Source: Conidiobolus incongruus B7586
Lineage: Eukaryota; Entomophthoromycota; Entomophthoromycetes; Entomophthorales; Conidiobolaceae
Assembly (NCBI GenBank): GCA_000697335.1
Contig: JNEM01015007.1
Location: forward strand, 1-13,990
DNA length: 13,990 nucleotides
Reading direction: 5' to 3'
The first letter of the stretch is position 1; each line of letters starts with the position of its first letter. The translations under genes and the position numbers were made by a program. The notes under the pieces were generated by a model. That model saw nothing but the letters and a program-made list of their open reading frames with translations, had not been told where the DNA came from and did no database searches. This document shows, piece by piece, positions 1-9,300 of the stretch.

Positions 1-2611
1 CAAAAATTAAATAATTTCAAAATTTTTTAATTAATATACTATTAAATATTATTAAATGATATTTGTTATTATATAAGGAACTTATTATCAAATTATAATA
101 TATATTTATAGTTATAAATAAACTATACCAAATTATATAATAAAATATATTATAAATATGACCAGACATTCTTTTAGTTAATTTATCTATAAAAAATTAA
201 AAATAAAATTTATATTATTTAATTTCATATATTATTATATTATATTATATTTAAGCTTTGATATTAAGACTCATATCAAAATATTATTTATGCAAATTTA
301 TTATATAAATCAATTTAAGAAAGAAGCATATTTTTTATCAAATTTAAATATTATTTCTATTGATTATTAATAAAGTTAATCATAATATTATATAATAATA
401 TTCCTATTATATTTTATCTATTTTTTACATCCAATAATATTTAATATTAGTTTTAAATATTAATCAACATTATTTATTCTTAATTAAGATATTATCACTA
501 TTATTACTAAATATTATTTTTTTTTCTTTCAATTATATTATTATATTATTTATAAAGATTACAATATTAAATTCAAAAATCGCTTAAACGAATATTATCA
601 TAAAAATAAATATAAATTCATTTATACTAGGCTATGAGTTTTAATTATCCTTTAGCTTTCCTCGAGTATTATAATGTATACAGTTTTTATTTTATAACAT
701 GAGGATATTATGATTCAATAAAACTTTATAATATCAATACTGTATATAAAATTTCATCGTAATTTTTTATAATGACATATAAATTGTTTAATACATTATA
801 ATTCTTTTCCACTAAACTTATATCTCAAGACTACCTTTAAAATATATATTATTGTCTTAAATATAAGAGAATTAATCAATCGCAAAAATCCAATAGGTTT
901 ATAACAAATATTTCCTTTTTGAAAAGTTTGGTAAATAAATTAGTATTTGATAATAAACTGGGGAAATTTATGAAATTTTAACTTGGTAGTATTATTTTAT
1001 ATAATAAATATTTTAAATTTGTAAAAATTAATTTGAATGTGGAATTATTTAATTATGAAATATACTTATATTGAAAAATAATACAGCTTTTTAATGTTCA
1101 AGTATTACACAATCAATCCAATTGTGAGAAATAATTTTAATTATTATTATTGATGATATTATTCAAGTTATATAATTCCATGGTAACTCCATTAAACTTA
1201 GAGTTGAATTTCTTTAGGATATTAGAGTTTCTTTGGATGAGGAAGTGAAGCTTATTATTTAGAAATAAATATATGCCCAAAATATATATTTTAATATAAT
1301 AGAGATTCCTCTGCTTATATAGTTAAACTAGCTAATTCATTTGAATTATTTAAGTGCAAAAATAAAATTAATATATAGTATATTATATTTTGATAGTAAA
1401 ATCGATATAATTTGTAAAGAGCTTGAGCAAATTTTTTGCTGATTAGATGTAATTCTTATATGCAATAGAAAAGTTTTAATAGACTAATTGAAAATATCAA
1501 AGCTAATTCAACTTGTAACATTTCGGGAAATACACTGTAAATATCGATCGATTTTACATCAATGATTTTATTGTTATAATATTGTCACGAGTCAGGTGAC
1601 TACACCTCTATCAAGTTTACTTATATCAATCTAATGTGATGAACATTCCCTTGCATATAAACTGCTTCCACTCTATTTTTTAATCAACTGATGATGTAAG
1701 TTATCTGAGAGTCTCATAAATAACCTTACTTAATTCACTCTGTATAAGACCTGGAATTAGAATGATCCATAAACTGACAAGCTTGATCTGGGTCCTCTCA
1801 GCTATCTGACTTAAAACAATAAACTCCTATCTCCCTAACAGTTGCCTGGAATTCACCAGATCTCTTTTATTTACCTAAACTAATACGGAAAAAGCTTTCC
1901 AAAGTCGCATTAATATATTCTTTTATAGTATTGAAAACATTAATCATGTGAATTGAGTTTGTTTATACACATATATATACACTTTCCGGAGAAATAATAT
2001 CAGTTCTATATATTTAAAATGATTATGTAAAACCCTCTAAAAAATTGAAATTTTTATAAAAGTTAAAAAAAATTGTTGGAATATCATGTTTATTTATAAC
2101 TAATTAGTTGAAAATAAGAAAATATATTTTAGATCGATTTTTTTTGGGATTAAGTATGAAATTTATCAAGAGAGTAATGGTTCACTTTTATTAAAATAAT
2201 GATTTGTTGAATTAAAAATTAACCAATTAAGGAATCTTTTAAAGTTAATTTACAAAAAATATATATCTTGATTCACTTTTATTTGTTTATTGATAAAATT
2301 TTAGCTAATTACTGAATACTGAATTTATTAAACATAACAGAGATTTCTTAGACATTTTTATATTATCATTATGCTAAAAAAGAATATTATTATTTAATTG
2401 TGTCATATATTTAAAATGAAATATTGGAAAAATATGATATTGTGAAATAGAAGGTATAATCAATTTTGATAATACAGATGAAGATATATTATAATTCAAA
2501 ATTATAAAACAGAAAATAGATAAATATTTGAAATAAATAAATGCTACATATTAATTGTAAAATTAATCAATTGAAAAGTGAGGGAAAATTTTAATAAATA
2601 AAAAATGAAAT
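1..2611. other. AT-rich non-coding region, no gene recognised
   Basis: No long open frame, tRNA or rRNA is visible on either strand. Bases 1-590 are extremely AT-rich and contain no CpG, unlike 591-2600, where I count about fifteen. A GC-richer stretch lies at about 1560-1910 (one 60-base line reaches 40% GC) and is treated as a separate finding. The last 21 bases (2591-2611), next to the stop of the first protease, match the corresponding bases 5061-5081 beside the second protease at 19 of 21 positions; similarity ends abruptly beyond that. I saw no clear AATAAA signal for the first protease on the minus strand here. Confidence 0.7.
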
Positions 2612-3757
2612 TTAAGCGGAGATACCGTTAAATCCGAGCAAGTTGGGAGTGGCAGTGTTGAATCCAGTGATGGCATTCTTGGTGGCCAAAGACTTGAGCT
2701 TGGCATCAACTTGGTTGGCGGGAGTTCCTTGAGAGAGAACAGTAGCAGCTAAACCAGCAACGTGGGGACAGGCCATAGAAGTACCAGAGATAGTGTTGGT
2801 AGCAGTGTTGGATCCAATCCAAGCTGATAAAACATTGACACCAGGAGCCAAAATATCAACACATTTACCGTGGTTGGAGAAGGAAGCTTTTCTGTCATTA
2901 ACATCGGTGGCACCAACTGTAATGGCTTCAGGAGCACCAGCAGGAGAGTAGTTACAAGCATCACGGTTGTCGTTACCAGCAGCAACAACAGCAACAACTC
3001 CCTTGTTAACAGCATCGGCGATAGCCTTGTTCAAGGAAGCACTAGCACCACCTCCCAAACTCATAGAGATAACATTACCCTTGGGACCATTGGCATTGGC
3101 AACAGCCCAGTTGACACCAGCAATAACACCAGAGTTGGATCCAGATCCATTATCACCCAAAACCTTGACAGCAACAATTTGAGCCTTCTTGGCAACACCA
3201 TAAGTGTTACCAGCAATGGTACCAGCACAGTGAGTACCGTGACCATGTTTATCGTCATTGGAACCAGTAGCAGTGTTGGTACCCCAGACAGCACGACCAC
3301 CAAAGTCATTGTGTTTGACATTGACACCAGTGTCTAAGACGAAAACTTTAACACCTTCACCAGCGTTATCAGCATAATTGTAGGTGTAGGGAGCAGAACC
3401 GAGCTTAGCACGTTGGCTAACACGAGCAAGCCCCCAAGGAGCATTGGATTGACTTCCAATAGCCTTCATAATTTGATCTTGTTCAACAGATTCAACATTG
3501 GGGAGAGCCTTGACTTTGGCCAAAGTAGCTTCATCGAGCTTGGCAGAGATGCCATAAACAACGTGTTCAAACTTGTGTAAAACTTCGTTGCTACCGTCAC
3601 GGTTGGTAAAGAGGTCAGTGACAGCTTGGACTTGGGCATCGAAGGAGGAACGGGCGTTTTGCTTAAAGTTGATGATGTATTGATCTTTAATAGCTTGAGC
3701 TTGAACCAAGGAAACAACCAAAACGGTGAAAGTGGCGAAGACAGTAGTGAATTGCAT
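2612..3757 (-). CDS. Secreted proteinase K/cerevisin-like subtilisin (S8), copy 1
   Basis: A 381-residue secreted serine endopeptidase precursor of the S8 family. Residues 1-20 are a signal peptide with a hydrophobic core ending VQA, then an inhibitor-I9-type propeptide to about residue 100. The mature enzyme should begin at G101, because GSQSNAPWGLARVS aligns with the known mature start of proteinase K; that gives 281 residues against 279 in proteinase K. Catalytic residues are visible: D142 in LDTG, H173 in HGTHCAG, oxyanion N262 in AAGN and S327 in SGTSMACPHVAG. The mature part has four cysteines (C177, C268, C299, C330); C268 in DACNYSPAG and C299 in GKCVDI resemble a cerevisin-type pair. 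P276 and D301 fall where proteinase K binds calcium (inference). The start is fixed by the signal peptide right after ATG and a TATA box 77 bases upstream. There is no intron. The role is probably extracellular proteolysis; the substrate is unknown. Confidence 0.97.
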   Translation of the reverse strand: MQFTTVFATFTVLVVSLVQAQAIKDQYIINFKQNARSSFDAQVQAVTDLFTNRDGSNEVLHKFEHVVYGISAKLDEATLAKVKALPNVESVEQDQIMKAIGSQSNAPWGLARVSQRAKLGSAPYTYNYADNAGEGVKVFVLDTGVNVKHNDFGGRAVWGTNTATGSNDDKHGHGTHCAGTIAGNTYGVAKKAQIVAVKVLGDNGSGSNSGVIAGVNWAVANANGPKGNVISMSLGGGASASLNKAIADAVNKGVVAVVAAGNDNRDACNYSPAGAPEAITVGATDVNDRKASFSNHGKCVDILAPGVNVLSAWIGSNTATNTISGTSMACPHVAGLAATVLSQGTPANQVDAKLKSLATKNAITGFNTATPNLLGFNGISA

Positions 3758-3834
3758 GATGATTGTAATAAATAAATAAATAAATAAAGTTTGTGTTTGA
3801 TGTTGTTTGATATGAATCTGCTTGAGCTTTTATA
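3758..3834 (-). promoter_or_regulatory. Core promoter and 5' leader of protease copy 1
   Basis: On the minus strand a perfect TATAAAAG box occupies 3834-3827. Transcription probably starts about 30 bases downstream, giving a leader of roughly 40-50 bases before the ATG. The leader holds five AATA units (3767-3786 as written on the plus strand) and ends ACAATCATC before the ATG. The same arrangement occurs at copy 2, with one four-base unit fewer, which supports this being the functional promoter. The start site is inferred, not seen. Confidence 0.8.
3767..3786. repeat. AATA microsatellite in 5' leader, 5 units
   Basis: Five perfect AATA units lie between the predicted transcription start and the start codon of protease copy 1. 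The matching repeat of copy 2 has four units. It reads as a TTTA-type repeat in the mRNA. Confidence 0.85.
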
Positions 3835-3893
3835 GTTTGAAAATGTATTTGATTTCAAACTCATAATAATTATCACACACTAATCGAACCCTT

Positions 3894-3931
3894 CTATTAA
3901 AAAATTCATGAAGCCAAATTAAAACTTTAAT
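3894..3931 (-). promoter_or_regulatory. Conserved upstream block of protease copy 1
   Basis: This 38-base block matches 6361-6398 upstream of copy 2 at 36 of 38 positions without gaps, although the bases on both sides have diverged clearly. It lies about 137 bases before the ATG. Retention in otherwise decayed flanks suggests a shared regulatory element, but a gene-conversion tract or chance retention after recent duplication is also possible. The core as written on the plus strand is CATGAAGCCAAATTAAAACT. Confidence 0.4.
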
Positions 3932-3984
3932 CTTTTAAATTAAAAATGGTTTAACTTTAATAATCCTTTTAGATTTTTCTGTAT

Positions 3985-4033
3985 TCGTTACATTAGATTA
4001 GTTGGATTAAAAGGCAAAATACCAGATTTTTCT
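3985..4033 (-). promoter_or_regulatory. Second conserved upstream patch, copy 1
   Basis: A patch containing GCAAAATACCAGATTTTTCT aligns with one at about 6461-6498 upstream of copy 2, where the equivalent reads GCAAAATACAAGATTTTTCT. The surrounding TTAGTTGGATTAAA and TTAGTTGTATTAAA also match. It is either remnant homology of the duplication or a second shared control site; the sequence alone does not decide. Confidence 0.3.
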
Positions 4034-5081
4034 TTTTTGGAATACGCACTCCTCAACTTGTGATTAAATGCTTCAATTTTCATTCTACTTAGATATTAAA
4101 AACTTTATTTCACCCTGAAATCAACTGACATAATCTCCAGCATCTTTAACAAAAACCTTAACCCATTTTAATTAAAAATATTTCAATTTCATTCATAAAT
4201 GATGTATATAGCGATATGCTTACAAACTTATTCATATGATTAATGTTCTTTTTATCAGAACATATTATGGATAGAGTAATTGATCCATAATTTTTCCATA
4301 TTTACGTTTTCTTTTGTAAAGTAAATTTCAATTGAATATAAATTTTTAATAATATTTAAATTTTACTAAATAATTTATCAATTAAAATAATTTGATATTA
4401 TTTTTCTCATATTTTGAATAAATATTAAATGTTATTATATAAAAAAATAAAGATAATATTTTAAATTTATTTTGATAAAAGTATAAAATAGTACTGTATC
4501 ATAATATACATTGAAAATATAATTTAAAAAATATAATAAAAACACAAATATTGCATATTTTTATAATGATAATTTTATCTTGAAAATTATAGAGCTTTAT
4601 TAAAAAATTCAATTTATTAAATCGTCAATAAAATTACAAGGTATAATGAGAAACTATTAGATTAATAAATATATTTAATTTTTAGTAAATTTTTAATTTT
4701 ATAAATATATGCAAAAAATACATTTTAATAGTTATAAGAATATATAAAATTTTGATTCTTATTATAAAAAATTGGAAGAGATTATTGAATTTTAATGATA
4801 AACTAAGATAAAGATATTAAATTATTAAAATATATAATAAATTCTTTTATGAATTAAAATATTTACTTTTAATATATGATATTTTAAAAAAATTTTGGAA
4901 TTTAAAATATCATAATATTATAAAATATATAATCAGTTCAAAATTTTCAGAATAATTTTAAATGTTGATAAATAAAAAAAATTAAGGTAATAATGATATA
5001 TTAAGAAATTAAATATAGAAACTAACAAAAAGTATTTAAAGGGTATCAAATATAAATAATTTAATAAATAGAAAATGAGAT

Positions 5082-6227
5082 TTAAGCAGAGACACCGTTA
5101 AATCCGAGCAAGTTGGGAGTGGCAGTGTTGAATCCAGTGATGGCATTCTTGGTAGCCAAAGACTTGAGCTTGGCATCAACTTGGTTGGCGGGAGTTCCTT
5201 GAGAGAGAACAGTAGCAGCTAAACCAGCAACGTGGGGACAGGCCATAGAAGTACCAGAGATAGTGTTGGTAGCAGTGTTGGATCCAATCCAAGCTGATAA
5301 AACATTGACACCAGGAGCCAAAATATCAACACATTTACCATGGTTGGAGAAGGAAGCTTTTCTGTCATTAACATCGGTGGCACCAACTGTAATGGCTTCA
5401 GGAGCACCAGCAGGAGAGTAGTTACAAGCATCACGGTTGTCGTTACCAGCAGCAACAACAGCAACAACTCCCTTGTTAACAGCATCGGCGATAGCCTTGT
5501 TTAAGGAAGAGCTGGAACCACCTCCCAAACTCATAGAGATAACATTACCCTTGGGACCATTGGCGTTTTTGACGGCCCAGTTGACACCAGCAATAACACC
5601 AGCATTAGTACCAGATCCATCGTCACCCAAAACCTTGACAGCAACAATTTGAGCCTTCTTGGCAACACCATAAGTGTTACCAGCAATGGTACCAGCACAG
5701 TGAGTACCGTGACCATGTTTATCGTCATTGGAACCAGTAGCAGTGTTGGTACCCCAGACAGCACGACCACCAAAGTCATTGTGTTTGACATTGACACCAG
5801 TGTCTAAGACGAAAACTTTAACACCTTCACCAGCGTTATCAGCATAATTGTAGGTGTAGGGAGCAGAACCGAGCTTAGCACGTTGGCTAACACGAGCAAG
5901 CCCCCAAGGAGCATTGGATTGACTTCCAATAGCCTTCATAATTTGATCTTGTTCAACAGATTCAACGTGAGGAAGAGCCTTGACCTTGGCCAAAGTAGCT
6001 TCATCGAGCTTGGCTGAAATACCAGTGAAAACGGAGTCATACTTGTGTAAAAGCTGGTTGCTACCGTCACGGTTGGTAAAGAGGTCAGTAACAGCTTGGA
6101 CTTGGGCATCGAAGGTGGAACGGGTGTTCTTGTTGAAAGCAATGATGTATTGATCCTTAACAACTTGAGCTTGAACCAAGGAAACAACCAAAACGGTGAA
6201 AGTGGCGAAGACAGTAGTGAATTGCAT
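5082..6227 (-). CDS. Secreted proteinase K/cerevisin-like subtilisin (S8), copy 2
   Basis: A 381-residue paralogue of the left-hand protease with the same layout: identical signal peptide (1-21), I9-type propeptide to about residue 100, then a 281-residue S8 domain beginning GSQSNAPWGL. The catalytic set is intact (D142, H173, N262, S327), as are C177, C268, C299 and C330. I count 22 substitutions between the two proteins (94% identity): 15 in the roughly 79-residue propeptide and only 7 in the mature enzyme (N203D, S207T, S209A, A220K, A238S, A240S, I379V, copy 1 to copy 2). None touches a catalytic motif, so both copies should be active. A220K adds a positive charge; together with the 203-209 and 238-240 changes it may alter surface or substrate-groove edges (inference). 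There is no intron, and the promoter matches that of copy 1. The likely role is extracellular protein digestion. Confidence 0.97.
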   Translation of the reverse strand: MQFTTVFATFTVLVVSLVQAQVVKDQYIIAFNKNTRSTFDAQVQAVTDLFTNRDGSNQLLHKYDSVFTGISAKLDEATLAKVKALPHVESVEQDQIMKAIGSQSNAPWGLARVSQRAKLGSAPYTYNYADNAGEGVKVFVLDTGVNVKHNDFGGRAVWGTNTATGSNDDKHGHGTHCAGTIAGNTYGVAKKAQIVAVKVLGDDGSGTNAGVIAGVNWAVKNANGPKGNVISMSLGGGSSSSLNKAIADAVNKGVVAVVAAGNDNRDACNYSPAGAPEAITVGATDVNDRKASFSNHGKCVDILAPGVNVLSAWIGSNTATNTISGTSMACPHVAGLAATVLSQGTPANQVDAKLKSLATKNAITGFNTATPNLLGFNGVSA

Positions 6228-6300
6228 GATGATTGTAATAAATAAATAAATAAAGTTTGTGTTTGATGTTGTTTGGTATGAATCTGTTTCAGCTTTTATA
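6228..6300 (-). promoter_or_regulatory. Core promoter and 5' leader of protease copy 2
   Basis: A TATAAAAG box on the minus strand (6300-6293) lies 73 bases before the ATG, four fewer than in copy 1 because the leader has one AATA unit less. Sequence around the TATA box differs from copy 1 at only a few positions, and the bases next to the ATG are identical. The transcription start is inferred at about 30 bases downstream of the box. Confidence 0.8.
6237..6252. repeat. AATA microsatellite in 5' leader, 4 units
   Basis: Four perfect AATA units in the leader of copy 2, against five at the same place in copy 1. It is the only length difference between the two leaders. Confidence 0.85.
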
Positions 6301-6360
6301 GTTTGAAAATATATTAGATTACAGTACCTATGAAATTGTCACATACACAATTGAACTCCT

Positions 6361-6398
6361 CTATTAAAAAATGCATGAAGCTAAATTAAAACTTTAAT
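6361..6398 (-). promoter_or_regulatory. Conserved upstream block of protease copy 2
   Basis: Counterpart of 3894-3931, identical at 36 of 38 positions with no gap. It lies about 134 bases upstream of the ATG. The plus-strand core reads CATGAAGCTAAATTAAAACT. A regulatory role is inferred only from retention in diverged flanks. Confidence 0.4.
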
Positions 6399-9300
6399 TT
6401 TATAAATATACAGTATTACAACTTTAATACTGAACTTAGAATACTCTATACAATAGCTTCGGTTAGTTGTATTAAAGCGCAAAATACAAGATTTTTCTCA
6501 ATGTAATATATCTTATCCAATACTTGATCCGATCTTTGAATTCTCTATTTTACTTAACAAATTTGACGTTGAAGTAAACTCACATTATTTTTCATTGAAT
6601 AAACAATTATATCCAGTATTCAAGACAATTCCTAAAAATTTTATTCAGTATATTAAGGTTAAGAGAATATTAACATTGGTATTCAATTGTCTCTATAGGT
6701 AATCAGTTTTATAAAGCCAATTTTTTGAAATATATTATGAACCATCAATTAAATAATTTTTTATTAGAATATAATGATTGTTTTATAATATTTTTGATAA
6801 TAATAAAATTAAAAAAATATACTCCATTTGAATCTTCATTTCTTGGTATCGAACTTTATTAGACTTAACAAGAATAAATATAGATTATCCATACAAATAT
6901 GCAAGTTAATTATTTAATATTGAGTTTTATCAATCTTTTTTATAGATGTTAAAATATAAAATTATACTTATTCCCTATCAATCTATCAATCGGCATGTGA
7001 AAAAACATATTGGTCAAACAAGAAATCAATCCAATCTTGGTAATTACACTTGACACCTTTTGAATTCATTAGTCATAAAATCATCCACCAAAATATTCAT
7101 ATTTTTTTCTAATAATCTTTGTTCTGATTTGAATAATATAAGAATGTTAGTGAAGTTATATTTAATAAAGTTCAATAAAATACTTTTGACCTTAAAATAA
7201 GCGGTATTTAACAATTCAATAACTATGTCTTATAATAATAATATGACTGTGGAATAAATTACAAAATTTCAATAAATAGCCAATTATTATTTATTAATAA
7301 TTTAATCAATTCCATAAATCACTTGATTTATCTTTCCAAACAAGTGTAGTATTGCTCAATACTACCTTATATTTTAGAATATTAAGCTTAAACTTTGTAT
7401 ACTAATAATTTTTAATTAATTTCACTATGTAAGGGGTTGATATAATAATTAATGAAATATTTCCTGCATTCATTAAGGTAACGTTATCTATTCTTTATTA
7501 TTTTCATTAAGTATTTTTATCTTTACAAACTTGCAAACTAATAAAAAATGTCAAGATAAATAGAGTAAAAAATCGTATTATTTCAAAATTCATTATATAA
7601 TAATACTTACATCAATGGGTTTGATATATATATATTTAATATATTAAATTAAAAATTTACTTTCTAATATTAAAAGCACCACATAAATTATTTGTTGTTA
7701 TTTAAAATTTAATATCATATGATATAATTTATGATTTTTAAATTGATTATTTTTATCAATTCGGTAATTGTTCCAAATATGATATAGTCCTGTTATTTCT
7801 TTACCTATTTATCTTTATCAAAGTTTGATTATAAAGGGTAGGAAAAGGGTAAAAATTAATATAAATTCGATAAATAAATAGTAAAAATTTAAAATAGCAT
7901 TGTATAGATAATTTTGTAATTTATTTATTTGGGTTATAATGAGAGATCTATAAATAAATATATGAATATAATAACAGCTATGAGATTATAAAAATTGCAT
8001 AATAGATAAGGAAAGAATTTTTCAATTTTCAAACTATTAGTTGATATATTAGAAGTAATATATATTGAAACAGACAAATCATACTCAATACCTTCAATAT
8101 TGAGCATAATAACATAGTTTTATAAATTAATTTTAAAGAGATATGATTTTGAATTGAAATATAGGGTTACACAAGATGAATGAATAGATTAAATGCTAAA
8201 ACCGAAAATAAATGATGATGAGAAATTATGATTAAATTTTGAATTTTGAGAAACCTCTTATACTTTTATGCAAATTCGTCCCAATTTTTATCTCTTCAAA
8301 CAATTAAGACTGTTAATTTCATACACTCACTAAAATTTCAAATTATCATTCATTTCAAACTATATTTATATATCTATTAAATTCACTATAAAGTTTTGCT
8401 AAAACTAATTAATTGTATCATAAACAAATTATTAATATTTCAAGTTAACTTTTGATATTTAAAGAACATATTATTGACTATCAAAATGTTTGCTTGCGAT
8501 TTATCCAAAATATAATTACCAAATTTAACACTAAGTTACATCAAATAATATTTTAATAGAATTATAATGCATTTTGCCTCATCTATAATTTACTTTAAAT
8601 CTGTTTTAATTTGCACAATAAACTCTATTGAAACAATCCAGACTAAATATAATATTAAATCAAGAGATGTATTATGTGATATTTGATAATAAATGGATTT
8701 AGAAATCATCTTTACAAAATTATATTCTTTAAACTTCCAAATTATATTTAAAAAAATTTCAAAAAGAAAATGCTCAACATTGAAGATATATAATTAAGAT
8801 AATATAATGAAAATAATGACGAATATTAAGATATTTATTAAAATTCTTTTATTTAATATACGTATTTAAAAATAATTTATTAAAGGGGAAATTTTGATTC
8901 GTAAATATTATATTAATATGTTTAATAAATGGATATTTATTCACTGTTTTACAATTTAATTTTATACTTACTGAAATAAAGTTGAAATCAGTATCATTTG
9001 AATGAGTAATCTGTTCAGGTTATTTATCTATCTAAATGATATTTCTTAAGGTATTTTTTTTCTTATATTTCACACTAAAATTATTAATATTGAAACTAAA
9101 TTTATATTATTAAATGAATTCAGTTACTATAATGTTTATTATATTTGATATATTAAGTGTATTTGATATACTGAATTTTCATATTTACGTTTCTCGTATA
9201 AAATTTAACATATTATCATTATAAATGAGTTATAATCATGAACTCTTAGTTTTGCGATATAAATGTATGAACTTTTAGTTTTATTGAAAGCATATTATAC

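Larger units (their letters stand above)
3835..5081. other. Intergenic spacer between the two proteases
   Basis: AT-rich spacer without a supported gene. The right-hand gene reads toward it and the left-hand gene reads away from it, so it holds the upstream region of copy 1 and the 3' end of copy 2. From 3835 to about 4150 patches still align with the upstream region of copy 2 (about 6301-6620), with similarity fading with distance. From about 4300 to 5060 it is nearly pure A/T and shows no similarity to the DNA downstream of copy 1, apart from the 21 bases next to the stop codon. No obvious poly(A) signal or RNA gene was seen. Confidence 0.7.
2591..6620 (-). repeat. Tandem head-to-tail duplication of the protease gene
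   Basis: Two units in direct orientation are offset by 2470 bases: roughly 2591-4150 and 5061-6620. Each carries a 381-codon subtilisin gene, its TATA promoter and a few hundred bases of increasingly diverged upstream DNA. Homology stops about 21 bases past each stop codon but reaches some 390 bases upstream. Nucleotide identity is uneven along the gene: 99% (2612-3031), about 85% (3032-3152), 100% (3153-3496), about 83% (3497-3693) and 100% (3694-3766). Confidence 0.9.

Noticed and set aside
1636-1690. GTGATGA followed by CTGA, resembling C and D boxes of a snoRNA
   Set aside because: Spacing is roughly acceptable, but there is no terminal stem and no guide match was testable; such short motifs occur by chance.
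2870-3337. Open frame of 155 codons on the plus strand, antisense to protease copy 1
   Set aside because: It is a shadow of the codon-biased protease gene; the Ser/Thr/Asn-rich low-complexity translation has no signal or domain and is not kept as an equal-length frame opposite copy 2.
3466-3876. Minus-strand frame of 136 codons overlapping the 5' part of protease copy 1 and its promoter
   Set aside because: It runs out of frame through the signal peptide and propeptide and begins upstream of the TATA box; there is no protein-like pattern.
3880-3895. GGTTCGATT on the minus strand, resembling a tRNA T-loop
   Set aside because: Flanking bases do not form the five-pair T stem, and no D or anticodon arm is visible upstream.
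6980-7090. Slightly GC-richer patch with a short minus-strand protein-like fragment (VDDFMTNEFK)
   Set aside because: Too short and too interrupted to assign to any family; a chance resemblance to a retroelement polymerase motif cannot be excluded.
7624-7648. TA-rich run, possible microsatellite
   Set aside because: Short and imperfect; not distinct from the background composition.
9238-9283. Imperfect direct repeat of ATGAACTCTTAGTTTT, period 29
   Set aside because: Only two short copies in AT-rich DNA, with no spacer regularity; not a CRISPR array or a recognisable repeat family.
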